64,000 nt of DNA from Flavobacterium sp. UBA7680 (GTDB lineage Bacteria; Bacteroidota; Bacteroidia; Flavobacteriales; Flavobacteriaceae), in assembly GCF_002482975.1 (NCBI RefSeq), contig NZ_DLHA01000054.1, forward strand, positions 145,123 through 209,122, read 5' to 3'. Each line of letters opens with the position of its first letter. Position 1 is the first letter of the stretch. The notes beneath the pieces were generated by a model. That model searched no databases. It was given only the letters and a program-made list of their open reading frames with translations, and had not been told where the DNA came from. Below are positions 18,687 through 26,301 of the stretch, one piece after another. A program made the position numbers and the translations under genes.

Positions 18687-19847
18687 TTATGCTTTATCGA
18701 TTCCAAATGGGTTTTTGAATCCTAAATCAACCATAATTTTGCGAGCAGTTCCAATTGGAGTAATTTCTGCTTTCACTTTTAATTCTGAAGTTGCCAAAAT
18801 GTTCTGTTTAGGATCTACATAAACATCAAAAGAAGATACTTCTTGGTTAGCAACCATTCCTTCTAAAGCACTTCTGCATAGACCTTCAAAGCTTTTTGAA
18901 ACAGACTGAGGTAATTTACCATCAATATCTACCAAAACCGGAGAAGCTAATTTTGGAAGTAAAGCAGTACGTAATAAACGAGTCGCTTTATTAATAGTAC
19001 GATTGTTTTCAACATACGCAAAGTCTGACGTTCCTGTTGTGCAAGTGTGACTGTCATTAAAATAAACCCCGGCTAAACCTGTGTGCGTTTGTGTGAAAAT
19101 GTATCTTTTATCGTTTAAAGTAGCTAGATCTCCAAGAGTTTCGATCTTTTTTCCACCAATAAATGCTGGTTTAGAAAAACCTTCGCCAGTAAGGTTAAAT
19201 TTTTCGATCCATGCAATGTTTTCAGAAACTTTTGCTTTAGATAAAGCCCCTAAAACTAATCCAACAGCAGCAGAATTTGGATATTTAACAGCTTGTTTAG
19301 CATCCATAGCAACTACAACAGATACGTTTGCAGCATTAAGTCCATCTAAAGAAGAAGCTGTCGCAGGATTAAAACCTTTTCCTTCCAGAATAATTTCAAA
19401 AGGCATAAAGTTTTGATAAGCAAGATCGGCTTGGGTTTGTGCTTTTGCAACTGCTTCTAATGTTTCTTCAAAAGATGATTGGCTAGAATAAATAATAGCC
19501 ATTTGACGAATATCTCCATTGGCTTTTTCTTGCATAGTTAATGCTTTACGGACAATTTCTCCATAAGCAGGACCTTCTGTTTTCATGATGTACAAGTCAC
19601 CAGAAGGATTCATTCTGAAAAATTGCTGAATTTGATAGTAAACAGATACCTGTGCATTATCATTTTCTTCTGTAATACCAAAAGCTTCAGCATCTTCTAA
19701 TGAAGATAAACGTTCTACTTTGTTTGTTTCTAGTTTCTCGGTTGAGATTCCATCAAAAAGTAATCCTGAAGTCATATCCTGTTCAGGGTTTCTTCTACCT
19801 AATCCACCTGAAAGTTTGTTAATTACTACATTGTTTAATGTGTTCAT
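18687..19847 (-). CDS. Tail sheath protein, DUF2586-like
   Basis: 386 aa: LNNVVINKLSGGLGRRNPEQD opens the protein as in DUF2586 members of Bacteroidetes contractile tails. A middle domain carries variable loops and the C-terminus (LATSELKVKAEITPIGTARKIMVDLGFKNPF) resembles the strand-swapping sheath C-terminal domain. The sheath surrounds the tube and contracts to drive it into the target. First gene of the unit read from P3, with a leader of about 230 nt. Family call is by pattern recognition of a well-known domain. Confidence 0.8.
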   Translation of the reverse strand: MNTLNNVVINKLSGGLGRRNPEQDMTSGLLFDGISTEKLETNKVERLSSLEDAEAFGITEENDNAQVSVYYQIQQFFRMNPSGDLYIMKTEGPAYGEIVRKALTMQEKANGDIRQMAIIYSSQSSFEETLEAVAKAQTQADLAYQNFMPFEIILEGKGFNPATASSLDGLNAANVSVVVAMDAKQAVKYPNSAAVGLVLGALSKAKVSENIAWIEKFNLTGEGFSKPAFIGGKKIETLGDLATLNDKRYIFTQTHTGLAGVYFNDSHTCTTGTSDFAYVENNRTINKATRLLRTALLPKLASPVLVDIDGKLPQSVSKSFEGLCRSALEGMVANQEVSSFDVYVDPKQNILATSELKVKAEITPIGTARKIMVDLGFKNPFGIDKA

Positions 19848-20085
19848 AATATAATTGTTTTTAATTGTTTATAATTTTACTTTGTCTACGATTAAAAAAA
19901 GACAAAAGGGTGACTGTAACAGGTTGTTAAACTTGTTAGATTAAATATTTAATGCTTGAAAAGAGTTGTAATTATAAATTCAAAAAAGGTGAATTTGTTT
20001 TTTTAGACTTTCTTTAAAAAAGAAGTGTTTTCTATTAAATTTTAGCTTAACGAACCGAGAAAAATTTACGTTGTTTTGCGAGTAA

Positions 20086-20148
20086 CAAATTTAAGGCTCA
20101 GGTTTGATTTTTTCAAAATTTAAGATTTGCAAAGTCAGTAATTTCAGT
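20086..20148 (-). promoter_or_regulatory. Tailocin promoter P3 (sheath-tube-cargo unit)
   Basis: ACTGAAATTACTGA (20135-20148, minus strand) is followed after 41 bp by TAAATTTG (20086-20093), a perfect TAnnTTTG element. A TTG lies 20 bp upstream of the -7 element. It begins just after the stop of the 59-aa gene and directs transcription towards the sheath gene. Confidence 0.8.
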
Positions 20149-20151
20149 GCT

Positions 20152-20331
20152 TTATGCCTTAGCTTGCGTTGCAAGACCTTCGTTTATGATTGTATAAATA
20201 GTTCGTTCTGTTAAGAATAAAGTATCAGAAAGTTCAGCAACTACAACCTTCATTTGTTTCGCTTGATTTTGGTTTAGATAATTAATTACATAATCTCTTC
20301 TTTTTTCTAAAAGTGTCCTGTTTCTTCTCAT
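20152..20331 (-). CDS. 59-aa helix-turn-helix-like protein, candidate tailocin activator
   Basis: A 59-aa frame starting MRRNRTLLEKRRDYVINYL and ending EGLATQAKA. The N-terminal third is strongly basic; residues 28-52 (MKVVVAELSDTLFLTERTIY) read like a helix-turn-helix with the second helix TERTIYTIINEG. It lies 54 nt downstream of the 190-aa gene in the unit controlled by P4, between the S24 repressor and the sheath unit. It is the only small DNA-binding-like protein inside the regulon, which makes it a candidate for the factor that binds the 14-mer. That role is inference; the gene itself is supported by its good start and compact position. Confidence 0.6.
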   Translation of the reverse strand: MRRNRTLLEKRRDYVINYLNQNQAKQMKVVVAELSDTLFLTERTIYTIINEGLATQAKA

Positions 20332-20385
20332 AATAAGTTTTAAATAATAGGTTTGTGTTTTGTATTGGCTTATATGCTTTGCAAC

Positions 20386-20958
20386 TTAAATATTGGTGCT
20401 TAGATCTATATTTCCTTCAACTTGATTTGGATTTATTTCTATTATGTCAGAAGTTAAATTGTATCCCAGTTTTTCTAATTCTTGGTTACTTAGTCCATTA
20501 TTAAAAAGAATATATTTCTTTTTTAAAATGTTTTCAACTAATGTGGTTTTATAGGCGATTTCCCAAATGAAGTAATCGTTTTTATTCCAATAAACATTAT
20601 CATTGTTATATTGCTTTTCTCTTATCTTAAATGTTGAATTTGTATCAATAAGAGAATTGTTATTATTGTTAGACAAGACGGCTTTGTCTATATGATATGC
20701 AATTTCAAATACCTCTTCATAACTTGTTGAAGAAACACCAATTGGAAGCACTATATAAGTACAAAAATTCACATCTGCTTTATAGTTTTTTTCAGAGGAT
20801 GTTTCCCAAGAAATAGTATCATATTTAAACATTACTATAGGAGTTTCTATAGAAGTTTTAAAAACTGCATCACTAAAAAGTCGAACAGTTAATGCAGTAG
20901 AATTAAACTCAGTTTCAATTGCATTTTTTTTCTCGTTATAAAATTCTTTTAAAATCAT
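20386..20958 (-). CDS. Tail terminator-like protein (tentative)
   Basis: 190 aa. NEKKNAIETEFNSTALTVRLFSDAVFK and the following beta segments (VMFKYDTISWET, NFCTYIVLPIGV) look like small phage tail-completion proteins that cap the tube. It is the first gene after P4, only about 14-20 nt from the predicted transcription start. No diagnostic motif is visible, so the terminator role is from size, fold impression and location upstream of the sheath gene. Confidence 0.45.
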   Translation of the reverse strand: MILKEFYNEKKNAIETEFNSTALTVRLFSDAVFKTSIETPIVMFKYDTISWETSSEKNYKADVNFCTYIVLPIGVSSTSYEEVFEIAYHIDKAVLSNNNNNSLIDTNSTFKIREKQYNNDNVYWNKNDYFIWEIAYKTTLVENILKKKYILFNNGLSNQELEKLGYNLTSDIIEINPNQVEGNIDLSTNI

Positions 20959-20989
20959 ATGTTGGGTTATTTTTAAGCAAATTTAAAAC

Positions 20990-21014
20990 ATATGTTTGTA
21001 TTTTACAAACATAT
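20990..21014. promoter_or_regulatory. Perfect palindrome, probable S24 repressor operator
   Basis: ATATGTTTGTA TTT TACAAACATAT: 11-bp arms, 3-bp spacer, no mismatch. It sits between the divergent S24 gene and the P4 unit and overlaps P4's -33 element, so bound repressor would block P4. Confidence 0.7.
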
Positions 21015-21020
21015 TACATA
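21008..21020. repeat. 13-bp direct repeat AACATATTACATA, copy 1
   Basis: AACATATTACATA, overlapping the right arm of the palindrome. An identical copy lies at 21206-21218, just upstream of the S24 start, so the two flank the repressor promoter. A possible second operator type or extended operator. Confidence 0.6.
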
Positions 21021-21166
21021 TAAAAACGCAATAGTTTCAGTAATATGATTTAATTGTTTGATGGTGAATAAGTAGGTTTATTAATAAGTATTAAAAATAA
21101 TACATCTTGAAAATGAGTTATTTTGAAAATAAAATTAAAAAATTATGATATTTGTCATACATTATG

Positions 21167-21174
21167 TAGCTTTG
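21167..21174 (+). promoter_or_regulatory. -7 element of the S24 repressor gene
   Basis: TAGCTTTG is a perfect TAnnTTTG match about 64 bp upstream of the S24 ATG. No well-placed TTG -33 element is seen. It overlaps TACATTATGTA (21158-21168), a near palindrome, and is followed by the 13-bp repeat at 21206, which suggests autoregulation. Confidence 0.6.
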
Positions 21175-21205
21175 CAACATATACTTGAAGTTTTTCTTTA
21201 AGTAA

Positions 21206-21218
21206 AACATATTACATA
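21206..21218. repeat. 13-bp direct repeat AACATATTACATA, copy 2
   Basis: Exact copy of 21008-21020, in the leader region of the S24 gene, between its -7 element and its start codon. Position fits an autorepression site. Confidence 0.6.
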
Positions 21219-21237
21219 ATAATAAACGTAGTTCAAT

Positions 21238-22032
21238 ATGGAAATACATAATAAAATAAAACGTATTATAGACGAATTGAAATTAAATAATAACTCATTT
21301 GCTAAGTTAATAGGAGTAACCAGTACTACTATAGATAGTATTACGATTGGGAGATTACAATCTGACGGAGAACGAAAAAGAACAAAGCCTGGTTTTGATT
21401 TACTTCAAAGTATTATTATGCATTGTAATGTAAATCCGGAATATTTTTTTGGAAACAGTGAAAATATTTTTGTTGATAGAGCAAATAATATAGCGAATTT
21501 AAATGTACCAAAAATTATAACGGTTAATGATGATGGAGATGAAAACATTAACTTTGTTGGGGTAAAGGCACGTGCTGGTTATTTAGACGGTTATGCTGAT
21601 CCGGAATATATGGAAACCCTTCCTTCATTTAGTATGCCAATGTTAAAAAATGGAACTTATAGATGTTTTGAGATAAAAGGGAATTCGATGTCAACAACAA
21701 TACACGATGGCGATTATCTTTTTGGAAAATACGTAGATAATTTTGATGATATTTTAGATGGTAGAATCTATGTTATTGTTAGTAAAAATGATGGCGTTGT
21801 TGTAAAAAGAGTCTTAAACAGAATAAGAGAAAGTGGTAAACTGATATTAAAATCTGACAATAGAGATGGGAATTACCCAATGTATTCAATTTATGCCGAG
21901 GATATTCTAGAGGTTTGGTATGCGAGTATGTATGCCTCCAGACAAATGCCGGATCCTATTAATATCTATGAAAAACTTCATGCTCTTGAAAGTAAATATT
22001 ATGAGCTGGAAGAGGCTTTTAAAAAGAAGTAG
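21238..22032 (+). CDS. XRE/S24-family (CI/LexA-like) repressor with self-cleavage domain
   Basis: 264 aa. An N-terminal helix-turn-helix region lies within residues 1-65 (NNSFAKLIGVTSTTIDSI). The C-terminal S24 peptidase domain contains the expected cleavage pair Ala113-Gly114 (KARAGYLDGYAD), the nucleophile Ser150 in GNSMS and the general base Lys190 in VVVKRV. Members bind operators as dimers and cut themselves when RecA filaments form during DNA damage. It is the only plus-strand gene in the structural region and faces P4 across a 280-bp control region. Likely master repressor of the tailocin, inducible by SOS-type stress. The assignment of domain and residues is firm; the targets are inferred. 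Confidence 0.92.
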   Translation: MEIHNKIKRIIDELKLNNNSFAKLIGVTSTTIDSITIGRLQSDGERKRTKPGFDLLQSIIMHCNVNPEYFFGNSENIFVDRANNIANLNVPKIITVNDDGDENINFVGVKARAGYLDGYADPEYMETLPSFSMPMLKNGTYRCFEIKGNSMSTTIHDGDYLFGKYVDNFDDILDGRIYVIVSKNDGVVVKRVLNRIRESGKLILKSDNRDGNYPMYSIYAEDILEVWYASMYASRQMPDPINIYEKLHALESKYYELEEAFKKK

Positions 22033-22072
22033 AATTAACTTGTCAAGGAATATTGATAAGAGATTTTATAAA

Positions 22073-22109
22073 AAATACCACTTAATTATTTAATAATTAA
22101 GTGGTATTT
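22073..22109. terminator. Bidirectional terminator between S24 gene and hub/spike unit
   Basis: AAATACCACTTAATTA, a short AT centre, then TAATTAAGTGGTATTT: 16-bp perfect arms in the convergent gap between the S24 stop and the end of the hub/spike unit. A-runs and T-runs flank both sides. Confidence 0.85.
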
Positions 22110-22134
22110 AATATTTGATTAAAAATTGATTTTT

Positions 22135-22350
22135 TTAAGAAATGCTTCCTGTTCCTGTTCCACTTTGCGTTGTTGCACTACCAGTTGTAGTTACAGTAGT
22201 AGTTACCGTTCCTGATTTTACAAATACTTCAATAGCTGCGGCTAATTGTGCTGCAATATTATCAATAGATGAAGCATTCTCCGTCTTTTCTTTTTCCTCA
22301 CTTAAAAGAGATTTGATGGCTATTTTTAAGCCGGACGTGTTTAAGGCCAT
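22135..22350 (-). CDS. Small conserved phage structural protein with Thr/Gly-rich tail
   Basis: 71 aa: NTSGLKIAIKSLLSEEKEKT then IAAQLAAAIEVFVKSGTV and a C-terminus of Thr, Gly and Ser only. This layout is typical of small structural phage proteins of unknown function that follow the spike gene. It starts 7 nt after the spike stop and is the last gene of the unit. Confidence 0.65.
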   Translation of the reverse strand: MALNTSGLKIAIKSLLSEEKEKTENASSIDNIAAQLAAAIEVFVKSGTVTTTVTTTGSATTQSGTGTGSIS

Positions 22351-22357
22351 AATTTTG

Positions 22358-23215
22358 TTATTTTAAGAGTTCTGCTAAATTTGCTTTTATTGTAATAAGT
22401 TTATTTAAGTTGATTGGCGGCCCGGAAGGACCAACGGGTGTAGTAACAGTAATTTTGCCAATTTCATCGATCAATTCTTCTAACTTTGATTTTAAACTTT
22501 TTCCTCCGGCATTAATTTTAAATTTGTCATCCATTTCAAAAGTTAAATTGCCTTTTACAAATGAAGTTTTGACATCTGAAATTAAAGCTTCAAAACCATC
22601 TCTAATGATTATTTTGGCTTCTCTATCCTTTAAACTAAAAATTGTTTTACCTTCATTAATGCTGATATTTTGCTCTTGGATGCTGAAACTGTTTTTTGAA
22701 ATTTCTTTTCCGTTTTCATCATAGAATGCTGTGTTGATGTTTGAATTTATCTCATCACTGTTAAATTCTATTTGAGCGATGTTTTTATATGCTGGTGCCG
22801 AATTCAAATTATCGATGTTTTCTTGTTTTTTAAAAAGAATTTTAAGTTTGTCTGCATCAGTATTTATTTCTAGATAATGGTTTTGGTCATTTTTAAAACG
22901 AATAAAATTACGTTCGACCTCTGAAAACTGTGAAATAAACGCCCTAGTCTCAACTCCATCAATTATTGAAGCCAAAACCCAGCTGTCTTTTTTTGGGATT
23001 GTGATAATCCCTTGTTCTAAATCTAAGATAGAGGCTTTTAAGCGTACATTTTTAAGTATAGCACCGTCAGCACGCATAATGTTTACAGTATAAGCATCTT
23101 CTGTATTGTGGAATGATTCTATTTCTTTGTTTATCTCAATGACTTTTGCTGCAAAGGTTTCAATAATTTGATTTTTACTGGCGACATCTTTTATTAAATC
23201 GGTTATATTTCCCAT
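22358..23215 (-). CDS. Baseplate spike-like protein (gpV/gp5 class)
   Basis: 285 aa. Two beta-rich halves; the second contains short regular strands (SFSIQEQNISINEGKTIFSLKDREAKIIIRDG) suggesting a beta-prism. The C-terminus GKITVTTPVGPSGPPINL matches the end of many contractile-tail spike proteins. It follows the hub gene by 12 nt. The spike trimer would tip the tube and pierce the target envelope. No lysozyme domain is present within it. Support is good by order and C-terminal signature. Confidence 0.7.
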   Translation of the reverse strand: MGNITDLIKDVASKNQIIETFAAKVIEINKEIESFHNTEDAYTVNIMRADGAILKNVRLKASILDLEQGIITIPKKDSWVLASIIDGVETRAFISQFSEVERNFIRFKNDQNHYLEINTDADKLKILFKKQENIDNLNSAPAYKNIAQIEFNSDEINSNINTAFYDENGKEISKNSFSIQEQNISINEGKTIFSLKDREAKIIIRDGFEALISDVKTSFVKGNLTFEMDDKFKINAGGKSLKSKLEELIDEIGKITVTTPVGPSGPPINLNKLITIKANLAELLK

Positions 23216-23227
23216 ATTGTTTTTTTA

Positions 23228-24526
23228 TTATACTTCTACTCTTCGTCCTATATAAATTTTTTGCCTGTAGCCGTTTTCACCATAACTGCGTTCTACTTTT
23301 TCTACCTGAAAAGTTCCATTTTTTTCTTTGTCTTTGGCGTTTTCAAGAATAACTTTGTCTGTAGGTCGTACAAAAGGTTCTCCAAAAGTGAGGAAGTAAC
23401 CTTCAAAGCCGCTTGGTTTAGATTCCATTGCTCTTAATGCCGCATATTGGTATAATTTTGAAGCCACTTTTGTAGCTTCATTTTCAAACGCTTCTGGATC
23501 TTTAGGCAGTTCATCAGTGTCACTGTGCAGTTTATGTGTTTTTATTAACTGTCCATTTGGATCACCGAGTTCAATAAAAATGGGAGTGTTTGAGTTTTTA
23601 AAATATTTTTCAACTCGAATTCGAGTGTTTTTAGTAGACTCATTAATAACTATTAATTTATCTTCTATGATGTTGTAGCGAAATTTAAAACGCGCTTTTC
23701 CTAAAAACCCTCCTGAAACTGATTCAGCAACTTTATTTAACTGAGAACTCAATAGACTAAGTCCCTGATTTATTAATTTTTTTACAAGTGTTCCGGCTAA
23801 AGGACTTTTAATAAAATTACGATCTATAAAACTACCTAATTCACTGGCGGTATGTTGTTGCGGATTATTGGTAATGGTAAGAACTGGAGCTGTTTTTTCG
23901 ATTTTAAAATAAGTATAAATTCCTTTATCTTTTAACATCTCAAAAACCTGTGCCAAGCTATGACTTCGGTTAATTAGTACATTTCCTAATTCTTCATCAA
24001 GAGCATCAACTTTAATAGGTAATTTTAGTTCCTTGATTCTTTTTTCAAAGAATGTTTTAGGGTTAAAAATGTCAACATTTGTTGTTGGATTTATTGCTAC
24101 AATATTAAAAGTATCATTTGGTTTTTGGACATTATCATCTTTTACAGCTTTTACTTTTTTAAAAGCATACATAATATCCTGGCAGGATATTGTAGCATTA
24201 ACATCTGTTTGTACTCCTGTTATATAACCTCTAAATGCGGGTTTATAATCACCATCGTAACCCAAAAAGATTTCGATATAATTTTCAAGTTTAAAAAAAT
24301 CATGAATTGTTTTTTCTTTACCATTTGCGTTTGCAAAAAGGTTCATATCAAATCCTTTCGTATCGGTATAGACTTTTTGCGGCATTACAATAGTAGCTGT
24401 ATCTGTAAGAGATTTATAGGAACAGCTTATATCTACATTTTTCACGTAATTGAATTCATAAAACTTAGGAGTGGGGATAAGTTTTACTGTTTCGTAAACT
24501 TTAATTTTGGCATTGAGTTTAAGCAT
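23228..24526 (-). CDS. Tail hub protein (gpD/gp27-like)
   Basis: 432 aa. Early motif FYEFNYVKNVDISCSYKSLTDTATI, then IEIFLGYDGDYKPAFRGYITGVQTDVNATISCQD, which is the typical gpD/gp27 hub N-terminal beta domain. A C-terminal region (GTFQVEKVERSYGENGYRQKIYIGRRVEV) matches late-control gene D style proteins. The hub links tube, spike and baseplate. The gene overlaps the DUF6046 gene upstream by 8 nt and precedes the spike gene by 12 nt, so the three are translated together. Confidence 0.78.
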   Translation of the reverse strand: MLKLNAKIKVYETVKLIPTPKFYEFNYVKNVDISCSYKSLTDTATIVMPQKVYTDTKGFDMNLFANANGKEKTIHDFFKLENYIEIFLGYDGDYKPAFRGYITGVQTDVNATISCQDIMYAFKKVKAVKDDNVQKPNDTFNIVAINPTTNVDIFNPKTFFEKRIKELKLPIKVDALDEELGNVLINRSHSLAQVFEMLKDKGIYTYFKIEKTAPVLTITNNPQQHTASELGSFIDRNFIKSPLAGTLVKKLINQGLSLLSSQLNKVAESVSGGFLGKARFKFRYNIIEDKLIVINESTKNTRIRVEKYFKNSNTPIFIELGDPNGQLIKTHKLHSDTDELPKDPEAFENEATKVASKLYQYAALRAMESKPSGFEGYFLTFGEPFVRPTDKVILENAKDKEKNGTFQVEKVERSYGENGYRQKIYIGRRVEV

Positions 24527-25076
24527 TGTCTCTAATTATTAGTTCTACAGTTTCATCTGATGTTGCATTTGCAGTAAATTTTTGAATATTTTTTGTTCCC
24601 GAAATTGATGGAATAGAGTAGGAGTCTATTACAATTTCGTAAATACCAAATCGATTTAAAATGGCATGTGTTACTCTTAAGGCATATGGCGCATTTAAAA
24701 ATTGTTTTAAGAGAAAAAGTTTTTCTTTTGGATATTCGTCTCCTTGTTCATTAGCGATTAATCCTTCGATAGAAATATTAAAATCACCATTTGTAATGTG
24801 TTCTTTGATGGTAGAATCTCTCCCTTCAATTCCTTCTTTTTTTATAATTTTTGACCGATTAAGATTGACCGTTACGGCATCTATTCGTAAACTGGCAAGG
24901 TTGAGGTCATTCTTTACAAGTGGTTCAAAAACTAAAGGAGCAAAGACCCTTAAATTAAATTCACCTCCAGTTTTGTCTATAATAAAATCTTTCGATTCGG
25001 ATTCGTTATAATTAATACCGCTATACTCAATGTCTTTGGCATCTAAAATTTCGTTTACATTAAAATTGAATTTCAT
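24519..25076 (-). CDS. DUF6046-like tail protein
   Basis: 185 aa with regular beta strands (NLRVFAPLVFEPLVK, NFNIEGLI type segments) and EYPKEKLFLLKQFLNAPYALRVTHAILNRFGIYEIVI, which resembles the DUF6046 family found beside hub genes in Bacteroidetes phages. It probably sits at the tube-hub junction, as its order (chaperone, this gene, hub) suggests. Biochemistry unknown. Confidence 0.65.
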   Translation of the reverse strand: MKFNFNVNEILDAKDIEYSGINYNESESKDFIIDKTGGEFNLRVFAPLVFEPLVKNDLNLASLRIDAVTVNLNRSKIIKKEGIEGRDSTIKEHITNGDFNISIEGLIANEQGDEYPKEKLFLLKQFLNAPYALRVTHAILNRFGIYEIVIDSYSIPSISGTKNIQKFTANATSDETVELIIRDNA

Positions 25077-25090
25077 AAATTATTATATTT

Positions 25091-25561
25091 TTAGTTTGAG
25101 AATGTTTTGGTAAAAGCTGTTACTAATGTGTTTTCCAGTCTTGTCTCGGTATGTTTTTGCAACCAAAGTGCTTCTTCCAGTAATTTATAAAACTCATCCA
25201 TTGATAATTGATATGGGTCAACCTGAAAAGCATGTCTGATAATAGCTGCCGATTTTTTAAATTCATCTTTTTGAGGTGTTGAATCTATAGAGAATTCACT
25301 ATCTTTTTTAACCATTGCGATTATAGAGTTTCCTGAAGAAAGCATAAATTCATCATCAAAGTCCCTTTTTTCGAGCACACATTCTTCAAATAAATAAAGG
25401 ATTGCTTCATGTGGATTGTCTTTATATAATTTTTGATAATTTAAGAATGTTGAAAATGATGGTTTCTTGCAGTAAGTAATGGTTAACTGGTCATCAGAAG
25501 TAAGTTTTAGTATTGTATTATATTTTTCTTTTAATTTTTCGATTGCTGATTTGTCTAACAT
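25091..25561 (-). CDS. Second tail assembly chaperone-like protein
   Basis: 156 aa. KLTSDDQLTITYCKKPSFSTF, then EAILYLFEECVLEKRDFDDEFMLSSGNSI and a helical C-terminus. The central pattern (KxPsf, then a helix ending in an acidic Cys-containing LFEEC motif) resembles the 114-aa protein at 17540, suggesting two related chaperones in one particle. It lies 14 nt upstream of the DUF6046 gene. Confidence 0.55.
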   Translation of the reverse strand: MLDKSAIEKLKEKYNTILKLTSDDQLTITYCKKPSFSTFLNYQKLYKDNPHEAILYLFEECVLEKRDFDDEFMLSSGNSIIAMVKKDSEFSIDSTPQKDEFKKSAAIIRHAFQVDPYQLSMDEFYKLLEEALWLQKHTETRLENTLVTAFTKTFSN

Positions 25562-25616
25562 TTTAATTTTTTTAAAGATTTTTTGTGATGTAGAAAAAGG
25601 ACTTTGTGTTTAGAAA

Positions 25617-25811
25617 TCAAATACAACTATCTTGACTTTCTTTTTTGATGGCTTCGGTTAGGTTTTCATTATTTTGAGATACGTTTAGAGGAGTGATATT
25701 AAAATTTCCTATAATAATACTTGCGTCTTTTTGCTGGTTCCACGGATTTTTTAAATTACCTATGTCTGCTGCAGGAAATGTTTCGCCTAAATCTTTTGGT
25801 GTAAAATCCAT
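25617..25811 (-). CDS. Small protein opening the hub/spike unit
   Basis: 64 aa: PKDLGETFPAADIGNLKNPWNQQKD and then NFNITPLNVSQNNENLTEAIKKE. No family recognised. It is the first frame after promoter P5 with about 130 nt of leader, in the same direction and well spaced from the chaperone gene. Real gene likely because it fills the unit and starts properly. Confidence 0.55.
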   Translation of the reverse strand: MDFTPKDLGETFPAADIGNLKNPWNQQKDASIIIGNFNITPLNVSQNNENLTEAIKKESQDSCI

Positions 25812-25948
25812 AATTAGTTGAATGTTTAATTGTTAATATGAGTATTGAAGAAGATAAATTGAGGTTCTGACCTCCAGGAATATTCTGAAAGTAAGTTTTT
25901 AATAATGAGCTTATATTTTTGGAAACTAATAGAGATTATTATAGTATG

Positions 25949-26011
25949 TAAAAGTAAGATGCAAAAAGCTGAAAGAAGAAAATTTGACGACGCGTTTTCA
26001 ATAGTTTCAGT
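25949..26011 (-). promoter_or_regulatory. Tailocin promoter P5 (hub/spike unit)
   Basis: ACTGAAACTATTGA (25998-26011, minus strand) lies 41 bp upstream of TACTTTTA (25949-25956). No TTG occurs at the -33 position, in keeping with activator dependence. Confidence 0.75.
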
Positions 26012-26200
26012 AGATAGTAATTGTTAATCAGTCCTTTTTGTATTTGTTGAAAATATCGATTTGTTGATGACTAATAATTCTTTTAAATCAATTTTGGAGA
26101 ATTGGTCTTTAGCTTTTTAGAAATAAAATACACCAAAGCTATAGAAGTACTTAATTCTTCAATAGACTTTGGCGTATCAGTTTAAAAAACAAAATAAAAT

Positions 26201-26227
26201 AAAAGGTTTAAGTTTTAGAAACCTTTT
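26201..26227 (-). terminator. Terminator after the 783-aa fibre gene
   Basis: AAAAGGTTT / AAACCTTTT arms with a 9-nt loop; on the minus strand the hairpin is followed by T-rich sequence. A second imperfect inverted repeat (ATACACCAAAG ... CTTTGGCGTAT, about 26129-26177) lies further downstream. Confidence 0.75.
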
Positions 26228-26301
26228 TATTTATAGCTTTTTAAAAAATAATTTTAGTTTATTAGAACTGTTTGATTGTTTTTTAAAAATAATAAAGGCA
26301 A

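Larger units (their letters stand above)
20978..21041 (-). promoter_or_regulatory. Tailocin promoter P4 with overlapping repressor-type palindrome
   Basis: ACTGAAACTATTGC (21028-21041, minus strand) lies 42 bp upstream of TAAATTTG (20978-20985); TTG at 21006-21008 is 20 bp upstream of the -7 element. A palindrome (20990-21014) covers the -33 region and the spacer. The combination of an activator-type site and an operator-type site occurs only at this member of the set. Confidence 0.75.

Noticed and set aside
22142..22366. Plus-strand ORFs opposite the spike and small structural genes
   Set aside because: They run antisense to well-supported tail genes, are valine/proline-rich as expected for shadow frames, and lack their own signals.
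26129..26177. Coding fragment within an inverted repeat after the fibre gene
   Set aside because: A short open stretch reads on the minus strand but has no start codon; it is better explained as a degenerate hairpin or remnant.
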